Both the position numbers and the translations under genes were made by a program. From Vescimonas cirricatena (GTDB lineage Bacteria > Bacillota > Clostridia > Oscillospirales > Oscillospiraceae), in contig NZ_JAJEPW010000037.1 in the NCBI RefSeq assembly GCF_020687045.1, positions 1-29,017 of the forward strand: a DNA stretch of 29,017 bases, read 5' to 3'. Below are positions 17,968 to 25,626 of this stretch, in pieces; position 1 is the first letter of the stretch; the number at the start of each line of letters is the position of its first letter. The notes under the pieces are model-generated. The model was given only the letters and a program-made list of their open reading frames with translations. It searched no databases and was not told the DNA's origin.

Positions 17968-18456
17968 ATGGTGCATATTGTTCTGGTTGAGCCGGAAATC
18001 CCCCAGAATTGCGGGAATATCGCCCGCACCTGTGCCGCCACCGGCTGCGACCTGCACCTGATCCGCCCTCTGGGCTTCGACATATCAGACCGGGCCGTGA
18101 AGCGGGCCGGACTGGACTACTGGCACCTGGTGTCCGTGTATGACTACGAAAGCCTGGAGGATTTCTTCCTGCGGCGCCCGGAGGCGGCGGAGGACCTGTG
18201 GCTGGCCACCACCAAGGCCCCCCAGGACTACTGCCAGGCCCGGTTCCGGGAGGGGTGCTGGCTGTTTTTCGGCAAGGAGACGGCGGGCCTGCCGGAGGCG
18301 TTCCGCCTGGCCCACTATGACCGCTGCATCCGCCTGCCCATGGTCTCCCCGGCCCGGAGTCTGAACCTCAGCAACTCCGTGGCGGTGCTGACCTATGAGG
18401 CTCTGCGCCAGCAGGGCTTCCCCGGCCTGCTGCACTGCGGCGAAATGGCCGATTGA
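17968..18456 (+). CDS. trmL: tRNA (cytidine/uridine-34-2'-O)-methyltransferase TrmL
   Basis: A 162-residue SPOUT-fold methyltransferase that 2'-O-methylates the wobble base of certain leucine tRNAs. Start ATG 17968 (MVHIVLVEPEIPQNCGNIARTC) has GGGAGG 9 bases upstream. Knot-forming motifs are LFFGKETAGLPE and IRLPMVSPARSLNLSNSVAV near the C-terminus. Length fits the minimal TrmL/CspR type. It is the first gene of the operon, with pgk only 34 bases downstream and no terminator between, so it is probably co-transcribed with the glycolytic genes. Confidence 0.93.
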   Translation: MVHIVLVEPEIPQNCGNIARTCAATGCDLHLIRPLGFDISDRAVKRAGLDYWHLVSVYDYESLEDFFLRRPEAAEDLWLATTKAPQDYCQARFREGCWLFFGKETAGLPEAFRLAHYDRCIRLPMVSPARSLNLSNSVAVLTYEALRQQGFPGLLHCGEMAD

Positions 18457-18490
18457 TCCCGCGTATTATTTTCATAAAGGAGCGACCGAT

Positions 18491-19684
18491 ATGAATTACA
18501 ATAAGAAAACCATCATGGACGTGGACGTGGCAGGCAAGAAGATCCTGCTGCGCTGCGACTTCAACGTGCCCCAGGACAAGGAGACCCACGCCATCACCAG
18601 CGACAAGCGCATCGTGGCCAGCCTTCCCACCATCCGGTATCTGCTGGAGCGTGGGGCGGCGGTGATCGCCTGCTCCCACCTGGGCAAGCCCAAGGGCCAG
18701 TGGAAGGACAGCCTGACCCTCCGCCCGGTGGCGGAGCATCTGAGCCAGCTGCTGGGCCAGGAGGTCATCTTCGCCCAGGACATCGTGGGCGAGGACGCCA
18801 AGGCCAAGGCGGCGGCCCTGCAGGGCGGCCAGATCATGCTGCTGGAGAATCTGCGCTTTGACCCCCGGGAGGAGAAGAACGACCCGGAGTTTGCCCGGGA
18901 GCTTGCCTCCATGGCGGAGCTGTACGTCTCCGACGCCTTCGGCACCGTGCACCGGGCCCACGCCTCCACCGCCGGTGTGGCAGCCTTCCTGCCTGCCGTG
19001 TCCGGCCTGCTGGTGGCCCGGGAGCTGGAGATCATGGGCGGCGCTCTGGAGAATCCCAAGCGTCCCTTCGTGGCGGTGCTGGGCGGAGCCAAGGTGTCCG
19101 ACAAGATCGGCGTCATCAACAACCTGCTGGAAAAGGCCGACACCATCATCATCGGCGGCGGCATGGCCTATACCTTCGCCCGGGCCCAGGGCGGCTCCAT
19201 CGGCAAGAGCCTGTGCGAGCCGGATAAGCTGGACTATGCCCTTCAGATGATCCAGAAGGCCAAGGACCGGGGCGTGCAGCTGCTGCTGCCCACCGACACC
19301 GTGGCCGCGGCGGAGTTCTCCGCCGACGCCGACAGCCTGGTGGTCCCCACCGACGCCATCCCCGACGACATGGAGGGCCTGGACATCGGCCCCGAGACCA
19401 TCCGCACCTTCTGCGCCGCCGTCCGGGGCGCAGGCACCGTGGTGTGGAACGGCCCCATGGGCGTGTTCGAGTTTGAGAAGTTCGCCGCCGGCACCCGGGC
19501 CATGGCCCAGGCCCTGGCCGGCAGCGGGGCCATCACCATCGTGGGCGGCGGCGACAGCGCCGCAGCCGTGGAGCAGATGGGCTTCGCCGATAAGATCACC
19601 CACATTTCCACCGGCGGCGGCGCCTCCCTGGAGTTCCTGGAGGGCATCGAGCTGCCGGGCGTGGCCTGCCTGCTGGATAAATGA
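18491..19684 (+). CDS. pgk: Phosphoglycerate kinase
   Basis: A 397-residue cytosolic glycolytic enzyme transferring phosphate from 1,3-bisphosphoglycerate to ADP. Start ATG 18491 has AAAGGAG at 18476-18482. N-domain substrate residues lie in LLRCDFNVPQDKETHAITSDKR and CSHLGKPKG. The middle shows LENLRFDPREEKND and DAFGTVHRAHAS, then the nucleotide-binding C-domain with VLGGAKVSDKIGVINNLL, NGPMGVFEFEKF and GGGDSAAAVEQMG. It is followed by tpiA after 58 bases. gapA, often upstream of pgk, is not in this operon. Confidence 0.98.
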   Translation: MNYNKKTIMDVDVAGKKILLRCDFNVPQDKETHAITSDKRIVASLPTIRYLLERGAAVIACSHLGKPKGQWKDSLTLRPVAEHLSQLLGQEVIFAQDIVGEDAKAKAAALQGGQIMLLENLRFDPREEKNDPEFARELASMAELYVSDAFGTVHRAHASTAGVAAFLPAVSGLLVARELEIMGGALENPKRPFVAVLGGAKVSDKIGVINNLLEKADTIIIGGGMAYTFARAQGGSIGKSLCEPDKLDYALQMIQKAKDRGVQLLLPTDTVAAAEFSADADSLVVPTDAIPDDMEGLDIGPETIRTFCAAVRGAGTVVWNGPMGVFEFEKFAAGTRAMAQALAGSGAITIVGGGDSAAAVEQMGFADKITHISTGGGASLEFLEGIELPGVACLLDK

Positions 19685-19742
19685 CACCAAAGGGGAAACT
19701 TTTCACCCTTTTGAAATATAGATAAGAGGAGTAAGAATCGCT

Positions 19743-20516
19743 ATGAATCGCAGATACCGCAAGACCATCATCGCCGGCAACTGGAAAATGAACATGACCG
19801 CCAGCGATACCAAGAAATTTGCCGACGACATCAAGGCCATCATGCCCCGCGCCAAGTGGTGCGACGTGGTGGTGTGCGTCCCCTTCGTGAATATCCCCGC
19901 CGCCCTGAAGGCCTTCAAGGACCTGCGCATCTCCGTGGGCGCGCAGAACATGTTCTATGAAAAGTCCGGCGCCTACACCGGCGAGGTGTCCGCCGACATG
20001 CTCAAGGACCTGGGCGTCAAATACGTCATCATCGGCCACTCCGAGCGCCGCCAGTATTTCGGCGAAACGGATTTCACCGTCAACAAGAAGGTCCTGGCCG
20101 CTCTGGAGGCCGGGCTGCACCCCATCATCTGCGTGGGCGAGAGCCTGGAGCAGCGGGAGCTGGGCATCACCATGGAGCTCATCGCCCTGCAGGTGAAGTC
20201 CGCCCTGGCCGGCGTCCCCGCCGAGAAGCTGCGCAAGTGCGTCATCGCCTATGAGCCCATCTGGGCCATCGGCACCGGCAAGACCGCCACCGCCGAGCAG
20301 GCCGCCGAGGTCTGCACCTCCATCCGCACCACCGTGCGGCATCTGTACGGGGCCCGCATCGCCCGCTCCATCACCATTCAGTACGGCGGCTCCATGAAGC
20401 CCGGCAACGCGGCGGAGCTGCTGGCCCAGCCCGATATCGACGGCGGCCTCATCGGCGGCGCTTCCCTGAAGCCTGCCGACTTTGTGGAGATCATCAACGC
20501 CGCCAACCAGGACTAA
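19743..20516 (+). CDS. tpiA: Triosephosphate isomerase
   Basis: A 257-residue TIM-barrel enzyme interconverting dihydroxyacetone phosphate and glyceraldehyde-3-phosphate. Catalytic residues are visible: Asn13/Lys15 (AGNWKMN), His99 (IIGHSERRQYFGE) and Glu171 (AYEPIWAIGTGKTA), with the flexible loop 6 following and the phosphate-binding YGGSMKPGNA near the end. Start ATG 19743 has AGAGGAG 11 bases upstream. It is the third gene of the operon, 23 bases before gpmI. Confidence 0.98.
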   Translation: MNRRYRKTIIAGNWKMNMTASDTKKFADDIKAIMPRAKWCDVVVCVPFVNIPAALKAFKDLRISVGAQNMFYEKSGAYTGEVSADMLKDLGVKYVIIGHSERRQYFGETDFTVNKKVLAALEAGLHPIICVGESLEQRELGITMELIALQVKSALAGVPAEKLRKCVIAYEPIWAIGTGKTATAEQAAEVCTSIRTTVRHLYGARIARSITIQYGGSMKPGNAAELLAQPDIDGGLIGGASLKPADFVEIINAANQD

Positions 20517-20539
20517 GCGAAACGACAGGAGGTTCCGCA

Positions 20540-22051
20540 ATGAACAAGGCGCCTACTACCCTGATCATCATGGACGGCTTCGGCCTCACCGGCCCCGGCC
20601 CCGGCAATGCCGTGAGCCTGGCCCGGACGCCCCAGCTGGACCGGCTTTTCGCCGAATATGCCCACACCACCCTGTCCGCCAGCGGCCTGGACGTGGGTCT
20701 GCCCGCCGGGCAGATGGGCAACAGCGAGGTGGGCCACACCAACATCGGCGGCGGCCGGGTGGTGTTCCAGGATCTGCCCCGGATCTCCCGGGCCATCGAC
20801 GACGGCAGCTTCTTTGAAAACGCTGCCTACAACAAGGCCATGGACGACTGCCTGGAAAAGGGCTCCAGCCTGCACCTGTACGGGCTTCTGTCCGACGGCG
20901 GCGTCCACTCCCACATCCAGCACCTGTATGCCCTGCTGCAAATGGCCAAGAACAAGGGCCTGACCCGGGTGTATGTCCACGCCTTCCTGGACGGCCGGGA
21001 CGTGTCCCCCACCAGCGGTAAGGACTTCGTCTCCGCCTGCCGGGACAAGTGCCGGGCCCTGGGCGTGGGCAAAATCGCCACCGTTATGGGCCGGTATTAC
21101 GCCATGGACCGGGACAACCGCTGGGAGCGGGTGCAGCTGGCCTACGACGCCATGGTCTATGGCGAGGGCATCCAGAATCCCGACCCCGTGGACGCCGTGG
21201 CCCAGTCCTATGCCAACGACGTCACCGACGAGTTTATGGAGCCGGTGGTCTGCGACCCGGAGGGCACCATTTCCGACAACGACAGCATCATCTTCTTCAA
21301 CTTCCGCCCCGACCGGGCCCGGGAGATCACCCGGGCCATTGTGGACCCGGATTTCGACGGCTTCCAGCGGGAGTATTTCCCCACCACCTACGTCTGCAAC
21401 ACCGAGTACGACGCCTCCATGCCCAACGTGCTGGTGGCCTGGCCCCGGATCCCGGTGAAAAACGGCCTGGGCGAGTACCTCAGCTCCATGGGCATGACCC
21501 AGCTGCGCATCGCCGAAACGGAGAAGTACGCCCACGTCACCTTCTTCTTCAACGGCGGCGTGGAGAAGCAGTACCCCGGCGAGGACCGGGTGCTGGTGCC
21601 CTCCCCCAAGGTGGCCACCTACGACCTCCAGCCCGAGATGAGCGCCCGGGAGGTCTGCGACAAGTGCGTGGAGCGCATCAACTCCGGCGCGTATGACGTC
21701 ATCATCCTGAACTTCGCCAACTGCGACATGGTGGGCCACACCGGCGTTCTCCAGGCCGCCGTCAAGGCCGTGGAGACGGTGGACGAGTGCGTGGGCCGGG
21801 TGGTGGAGGCCACCCTGAAGATGGGCGGCATCGCCATGGTCACCGCTGACCACGGCAACGCCGAGGTCATGCTCCAGCCCGACGGCAGCCCCATGACCGC
21901 CCACACCACCAACCTGGTGCCCTTCATCCTGTGCGGCGCAGGCACCCAGCTGCGTCCGGGCCGCCTGGCGGATATTGCCCCCACCATCCTGGATGTGATG
22001 GGCCTGGCCGCCCCCCAGGAGATGGACGGCCAGACGCTGATCGTGAAGTAA
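20540..22051 (+). CDS. gpmI: 2,3-bisphosphoglycerate-independent phosphoglycerate mutase
   Basis: A 503-residue Mn-dependent enzyme of the alkaline-phosphatase superfamily interconverting 3- and 2-phosphoglycerate. The metal-site Asp12 (IIMDGFGL) and phosphorylated Ser62 (QMGNSEVGHTNIG) are present, as are FLDGRDVSPTSG, NFRPDRAREITRA, NFANCDMVGHTG and the final metal motif TADHGNAEVM. Start ATG 20540 has AGGAGG 7 bases upstream. It is the last gene of the operon, before a strong terminator. Enolase is not in the window. Confidence 0.98.
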   Translation: MNKAPTTLIIMDGFGLTGPGPGNAVSLARTPQLDRLFAEYAHTTLSASGLDVGLPAGQMGNSEVGHTNIGGGRVVFQDLPRISRAIDDGSFFENAAYNKAMDDCLEKGSSLHLYGLLSDGGVHSHIQHLYALLQMAKNKGLTRVYVHAFLDGRDVSPTSGKDFVSACRDKCRALGVGKIATVMGRYYAMDRDNRWERVQLAYDAMVYGEGIQNPDPVDAVAQSYANDVTDEFMEPVVCDPEGTISDNDSIIFFNFRPDRAREITRAIVDPDFDGFQREYFPTTYVCNTEYDASMPNVLVAWPRIPVKNGLGEYLSSMGMTQLRIAETEKYAHVTFFFNGGVEKQYPGEDRVLVPSPKVATYDLQPEMSAREVCDKCVERINSGAYDVIILNFANCDMVGHTGVLQAAVKAVETVDECVGRVVEATLKMGGIAMVTADHGNAEVMLQPDGSPMTAHTTNLVPFILCGAGTQLRPGRLADIAPTILDVMGLAAPQEMDGQTLIVK

Positions 22052-22060
22052 ATCATCGTT

Positions 22061-22103
22061 AAAATAACACACTCCCGACCACCGGCCGGGAGTGTGTTAT
22101 TTT
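22061..22103 (+). terminator. Terminator of the glycolytic operon
   Basis: A perfect 17-bp stem (22061-22077 with 22087-22103) around a 9-base loop, A-rich at the base and T-rich after, starts 9 bases past the gpmI stop. It may also work for the convergent lipoprotein gene. Confidence 0.92.
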
Positions 22104-22160
22104 GGCGTTTGGTGTGTATTGGCGGTGATCCTCCAACAATATATCCCGCAGGGCGGGGCC

Positions 22161-22862
22161 TTACCCCTGGTTCAGCGATGCGAACAGGGTCTCCAGGGCG
22201 TCCTGGGTATAGACATAGGCTTCAAAGGAACTATTCTTCCGCTCCCCGGAGGAAAGACTCTCCGCCAGCAGGGCGTCTGTCTTTTCCAGGTCTGCCCGCA
22301 GCTCCTTCACGGTGTCCTCCGGCATCCGGGACAACGGCTGCTCCAAGGCGGAATCCCCGGTCTCCTGCTCCCGCATGCTCATCAGGCCGAACCGGTCCAG
22401 ATAATACCGGGTGCCGTCCACCGCGTCGGCGGCATACAGCACGGTGGAAAAGCTGCCCACGCTCTGATAGGCGTCGGGATAGTCGGCGTCGGCCTTCCGC
22501 AGAAACACCAGCAGCTCATTGCCGCAGGTATACAGCGGATAGTCCTCATAGGTCCCTGCGGACCCGCCGTTCTGCATCAAGGTAAACTCCCGGGGCAGAT
22601 CGCCCTTGTAGGATTTCACCACGGCGGCCTTGTAGAAGGTGATGGGAAATCCCCCATCCTGTTCTCCCAGCCAGTCGCCCACCCGGACCAGCGCCACGGC
22701 GTCGGCCTCCTGAAAAGCCTCCGCAGCGGAATAGGACCTGAGCAGGGACGCCTCGCCAATGGCCTCCCCGATGCGGACGGGAGGCTCTGTCCCCCGGCCA
22801 GAGCAGGCGGTCAGCAGCACCAGCGCCGCCGCCAGCAGAAAAGTGAAAATCCTGCGTTTCAT
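22161..22862 (-). CDS. Lipoprotein of unknown function
   Basis: A 233-residue predicted lipoprotein. The type II signal peptide (KRRIFTFLLAAALVLLTAC) ends in the lipobox LTAC with lipidated Cys20. Start ATG 22862 has AAAGGAG upstream. The mature part is a soluble alpha/beta domain with VALVRVGDWLGEQDGGFPITFYKAAVVKSYKGDLPREFTLMQNG, a pattern of paired strands seen in small secreted proteins that start AD-x-V-x-G-x-V, then YTCGNELLVFLRK and a helical C-terminal region. I cannot name a family. It stands alone with its own promoter, whose -10 lies in a palindrome, suggesting a dedicated repressor or a structured leader. Confidence 0.85.
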   Translation of the reverse strand: MKRRIFTFLLAAALVLLTACSGRGTEPPVRIGEAIGEASLLRSYSAAEAFQEADAVALVRVGDWLGEQDGGFPITFYKAAVVKSYKGDLPREFTLMQNGGSAGTYEDYPLYTCGNELLVFLRKADADYPDAYQSVGSFSTVLYAADAVDGTRYYLDRFGLMSMREQETGDSALEQPLSRMPEDTVKELRADLEKTDALLAESLSSGERKNSSFEAYVYTQDALETLFASLNQG

Positions 22863-22900
22863 CGTCTGGTTCTCCTTTCCTGTTCCCTGTGGTTTACTTC

Positions 22901-22948
22901 GTATGGTATGCTGTTTTCAGCATACCATACCCGCAGCGGTTTTGTCAA
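22901..22948 (-). promoter_or_regulatory. Lipoprotein promoter with operator-like palindrome over the -10
   Basis: On the minus strand TTGACA (22943-22948) and TATGCT (22919-22924) are 18 bases apart. The -10 sits inside a perfect 13-bp inverted repeat (22901-22913 with 22918-22930, 4-base centre). There is no T-tract, so an operator is more likely than a terminator. Confidence 0.7.
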
Positions 22949-23024
22949 TTGAGGTGGCCGTTTTTTTTGCATTTAGCTAATTTTATGCACGATTTTAAGT
23001 AAATTGCATTCTCTCCCAGCCGGG

Positions 23025-23207
23025 TCAGTACACGTTTCTTTCCGCCTGGAGGCCGTTCCAGGCGGGGACCACCCGCACCACCGGCCAGGGCGCGCTGTCC
23101 CGGCTTGTCTCGGGAACATCCCGGGGCCGTCCCAGGGTCAGCGCAGCCAGCAGCAGCCCGCACAGGGCCAACCCCGCCGCCACGATCCATTGCTTTCTCT
23201 TGTGCAT
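23025..23207 (-). CDS. Small single-pass membrane or secreted protein, 60 aa
   Basis: Start ATG 23207 has a strong GGAGG 7 bases upstream, which supports translation. The short product has a basic N-terminus (MHKRKQW), one hydrophobic segment at about 8-25 (IVAAGLALCGLLLAALTL) and a short polar tail of about 35 residues ending QAERNVY. I recognise no domain. It lies 31 bases after dusB on the same strand and is probably co-transcribed. The chance of a fortuitous frame in GC-rich DNA remains. Confidence 0.6.
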   Translation of the reverse strand: MHKRKQWIVAAGLALCGLLLAALTLGRPRDVPETSRDSAPWPVVRVVPAWNGLQAERNVY

Positions 23208-23238
23208 AGAATTCCTCCTTTTCCTCCTTGGGCCCGCC

Positions 23239-24207
23239 TTATATCAGGTCCCGGCGGATGCCCTCCGTAATCCGGTACATATCCTCCAGCGTGTTCATGC
23301 GCACGATCTGCTCCTTGTAATATCCCGCGTGGGGCACGCCCTTGAGATACCAGGCGTACTGCTTCCGGGCCTCCAGAATGGCGATGTGCTCCCCCTTGTC
23401 CCGGGCCGCCAGCTCGATCTGCCGCACGGCGGTGTCGCACCGCTGGGCCAGGGGCGGCAGCGGCGGGATGGGCTGCCCCTCCAGCGCCGCCTGGGCCTGC
23501 TGAAACAGCCAGGGATTGCCCAGACAGCCCCGGCCGATCATCACGGCGTCGGCCCCGGTGAAGTGCAGGATCTTCACGGCGTCCTCCGCCGAAAACACGT
23601 CGCCGTTGGCCATCACCGGAATGGACACCGCCGCCTTCACCTGGCGGATGGTGACCCAGTCCGCCTGCCCGGCGTACATCTGGGCCCGGGTGCGGCCATG
23701 GACCGCCAGGGCCGACACCCCCGCCTGCTCCAGCATCTGCGAAAGCTCCACGGCGTTGATGCTGCCCTTGTCCCAGCCCCGGCGCATTTTCACCGTCACC
23801 GGCACCGGCGAGGCCTCCACCACCGCCTGGGCGATCCGGGCGGCCTTCTCCGGGTCCCGCATCAGGGCGCTGCCGTCGCCGTTGGAGACGATCTTCCCCA
23901 CCGGGCAGCCCATGTTGATGTCGATCAGGTCCGCCCCGGAGATCTCCGCCGCGATACACGCCGCCTCCGCCATGCACACGGGGTCGCTGCCGAAAATCTG
24001 GGCGCTGGCCGGGTGCTCCCCGGGGGACAGCTTCAGCAGGCCCCGGCTCTTTTTGTCCTGATAGCACAGGGCCTTGGCGCTGACCATCTCCGTGACCGTC
24101 AGGCCCGCCCCCAGCTCCCGGCAGATCAGCCGGAAGGCCAGGTCCGTCACCCCCGCCATGGGGGCCAGCACCAGCTGCGAGGGCACCTCCACCGTTCCGA
24201 TTTTCAT
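23239..24207 (-). CDS. dusB: tRNA-dihydrouridine synthase (DusB-type)
   Basis: A 322-residue flavoprotein reducing specific uridines of tRNA to dihydrouridine. The FMN barrel starts with LVLAPMAGVTDLAFR, has IFGSDP, the catalytic Cys101 in DINMGCPVGKIVSNGDGSALM, VTVKMRRGWD, AVHGRTRAQMYAGQADW and the phosphate-binding ANGDVFSAEDA with MIGRGCLGNPWLF. A helical tRNA-binding domain is C-terminal. Start ATG 24207 has GGGAGGG upstream. It is transcribed from an extended -10 promoter divergent from the zinc-ribbon gene. Confidence 0.95.
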   Translation of the reverse strand: MKIGTVEVPSQLVLAPMAGVTDLAFRLICRELGAGLTVTEMVSAKALCYQDKKSRGLLKLSPGEHPASAQIFGSDPVCMAEAACIAAEISGADLIDINMGCPVGKIVSNGDGSALMRDPEKAARIAQAVVEASPVPVTVKMRRGWDKGSINAVELSQMLEQAGVSALAVHGRTRAQMYAGQADWVTIRQVKAAVSIPVMANGDVFSAEDAVKILHFTGADAVMIGRGCLGNPWLFQQAQAALEGQPIPPLPPLAQRCDTAVRQIELAARDKGEHIAILEARKQYAWYLKGVPHAGYYKEQIVRMNTLEDMYRITEGIRRDLI

Positions 24208-24241
24208 CCCGCATCCCTCCCTTTTCGGGTATTTTTCGCCC

Positions 24242-24250
24242 AGTATATCA
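24242..24250 (-). promoter_or_regulatory. Extended -10 promoter of dusB
   Basis: On the minus strand TGATATACT is an extended -10 about 35 bases upstream of dusB. The matching -35 (TTCCTT) is weak. Confidence 0.55.
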
Positions 24251-24277
24251 CAGATTGCTTCAAAAAGGAAGCCTTTC

Positions 24278-24306
24278 TTGCTTTTTCCCCGGTTTTATGC
24301 TACAAT
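24278..24306 (+). promoter_or_regulatory. Promoter of the zinc-ribbon gene
   Basis: TTGCTT (24278-24283) and TACAAT (24301-24306) are 17 bases apart, with a TGC extension before the -10. The start codon follows after 32 bases. Confidence 0.75.
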
Positions 24307-24338
24307 CTCGCCAATCTGATGATTATGGAGGTGTCTCT

Positions 24339-24581
24339 ATGCCGATGAAATGTCCCTTCTGCGGGGAAGAAATGACCCCGGGCGTCATCCAGAGCCGGGA
24401 CGGCGTATACTGGTCCCGGGAAGCCGGTGCTGTGGCTGCGCTGGCCGGGCTGAAGAAGGATGCCATCACGCTGGCGGATTCCGGTTCGTCCGTTTTCGGC
24501 GGCGCAGCTGCGGAAGCATTCAACTGCCCTCGCTGCAAAAAAATCATCCTGGACTACTCCGTTCGCCATCTCCCGCTATAA
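24339..24581 (+). CDS. Small zinc-ribbon protein of unknown function (DUF6487-like)
   Basis: An 80-residue protein with two zinc knuckles, CPFC near the N-terminus (MPMKCPFCGEEM) and CPRC near the C-terminus (FNCPRCKKIILDYS), which together should bind one zinc. The middle reads GVIQSRDGVYWSREAG. I believe this matches the DUF6487 family (assignment from memory). Start ATG 24339 has GGAGG 7 bases upstream. It has its own promoter and sits just before the thiamine riboswitch, with no terminator visible between, so some read-through into the riboswitch leader is possible. Function is unknown. Confidence 0.85.
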   Translation: MPMKCPFCGEEMTPGVIQSRDGVYWSREAGAVAALAGLKKDAITLADSGSSVFGGAAAEAFNCPRCKKIILDYSVRHLPL

Positions 24582-24597
24582 AATTCCAAATTTCCCC

Positions 24598-24626
24598 TTG
24601 CAAAACCCGAAAATTGGTGTTATCAT
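24598..24626 (+). promoter_or_regulatory. Promoter of the thiamine operon
   Basis: TTGCAA (24598-24603) and TATCAT (24621-24626) are 17 bases apart, immediately before the riboswitch aptamer. Confidence 0.6.
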
Positions 24627-24627
24627 A

Positions 24628-24721
24628 CCCTACGTCAACAGGGGAGCTCGCCGCAGCGGGCTGAGAGTGGGCTGTCATCGCCCAGACCCTTCAACCTGAT
24701 TTGGATAATGCCAACGTAGGG
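24628..24721 (+). promoter_or_regulatory. TPP riboswitch (THI element)
   Basis: The P1 stem is CCCTACGT (24628-24635) with ACGTAGGG (24714-24721). The conserved CTGAGA lies at 24661-24666, ACCCTTCAACCTGAT at 24686-24700 and GGATAATGCC at 24703-24712. It binds thiamine pyrophosphate and precedes a terminator, so TPP should reduce expression of the salvage genes downstream. Confidence 0.97.
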
Positions 24722-24747
24722 ACATACCGACGCACACGCTCCAAGCC

Positions 24748-24784
24748 ATGCGGATATGCCTTTTTTGGCATGTCCGCATTTTTT
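24748..24784 (+). terminator. Riboswitch-controlled terminator before thiM
   Basis: ATGCGGATATGCC (24748-24760) pairs with 24767-24779 (one T-G) around a T6 loop and is followed by TTTTT. It lies 27 bases after the aptamer and 20 bases before thiM, the expected place for the expression platform. Confidence 0.88.
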
Positions 24785-24804
24785 GCTGTAAGGAGTGTAT
24801 TTCT

Positions 24805-25626
24805 ATGCTGGGAATCTGCCTGGACAACGTGCGCAAAACCGTGCCGCTGGTCCACAACATCACCAATTATGTCACCGTCAACGACGTGGCCAACATTCTG
24901 CTGGCCTGCGGCGGCAGTCCCATTATGTCCGACGAGCCGGAGGACGTGGAGGACATCACCTCCATCTGCGGCGGTCTGAACATCAACATCGGCACCCTGA
25001 ACCAGCGGAGCATCCAGGGGATGCACCGGGCCGGGAAGAAGGCGGCGCAGCTGCACCATGTGCTGCTGCTGGACCCTGTTGGGGCCGGCGCCTCCGCCCT
25101 GCGCACCAACACCGCCGTGGACCTGATGGAGCAGCTGCCCTTCACCGTGATCCGGGGCAACATCTCCGAAATCAAGACCCTGGCCCTGGGCAGCGGCAAA
25201 ACCCGTGGCGTGGACGCCGACGTGTCCGACGCCGTATCCGACGAGAATCTGGATTCCGCCGTGGCCTTTGTCAAGGACTTCGCCCAGCGCAGCCATGCCA
25301 TCGTGGCCGTCACCGGGGCCATCGACCTGGTCAGCGACGGCCAGCGCTGCTTTGTCATCCGCAACGGCCGGCCGGAGATGGGTAAAATCACCGGCACCGG
25401 CTGCCAGCTGTCCGGCATGATGACCGCCTTTGTGGTGGCCAACCCCGACCGGCGTCTGGAAGCCGCCGCCGCTGCCGTGTGCGCCATGGGTCTGGCCGGT
25501 GAGACCGGCTGGAGCCGCATGGCCCCGGGGGACGGCAACTCCACCTACCGCAACCGCATCATCGACGCCATCTACAACATGGACGGCGCCGCGCTGGACA
25601 AGGGGGCCAAGTATGAAGTGCGCTGA
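24805..25626 (+). CDS. thiM: Hydroxyethylthiazole kinase
   Basis: A 273-residue ribokinase-like enzyme phosphorylating 4-methyl-5-(2-hydroxyethyl)thiazole for salvage. Start ATG 24805 (MLGICLDNVRKT) has AAGGAG 9 bases upstream; an upstream in-frame ATG lies inside the terminator. Motifs are PLVHNITNYVTVNDVAN, GGSPIMSDEPED, LLLDPVGAGAS, VIRGNISEI and the anion-hole and catalytic loop KITGTGCQLSG with Cys200. It is the first gene of the operon and overlaps thiE by 14 bases. Confidence 0.97.
   Translation: MLGICLDNVRKTVPLVHNITNYVTVNDVANILLACGGSPIMSDEPEDVEDITSICGGLNINIGTLNQRSIQGMHRAGKKAAQLHHVLLLDPVGAGASALRTNTAVDLMEQLPFTVIRGNISEIKTLALGSGKTRGVDADVSDAVSDENLDSAVAFVKDFAQRSHAIVAVTGAIDLVSDGQRCFVIRNGRPEMGKITGTGCQLSGMMTAFVVANPDRRLEAAAAAVCAMGLAGETGWSRMAPGDGNSTYRNRIIDAIYNMDGAALDKGAKYEVR

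Noticed and set aside
19689..19712. Weak AAAGGG/CCCTTT stem between pgk and tpiA
   Set aside because: The stem is only 6 bp with an 11-base loop and no T-tract, so it is not supported as an attenuator.
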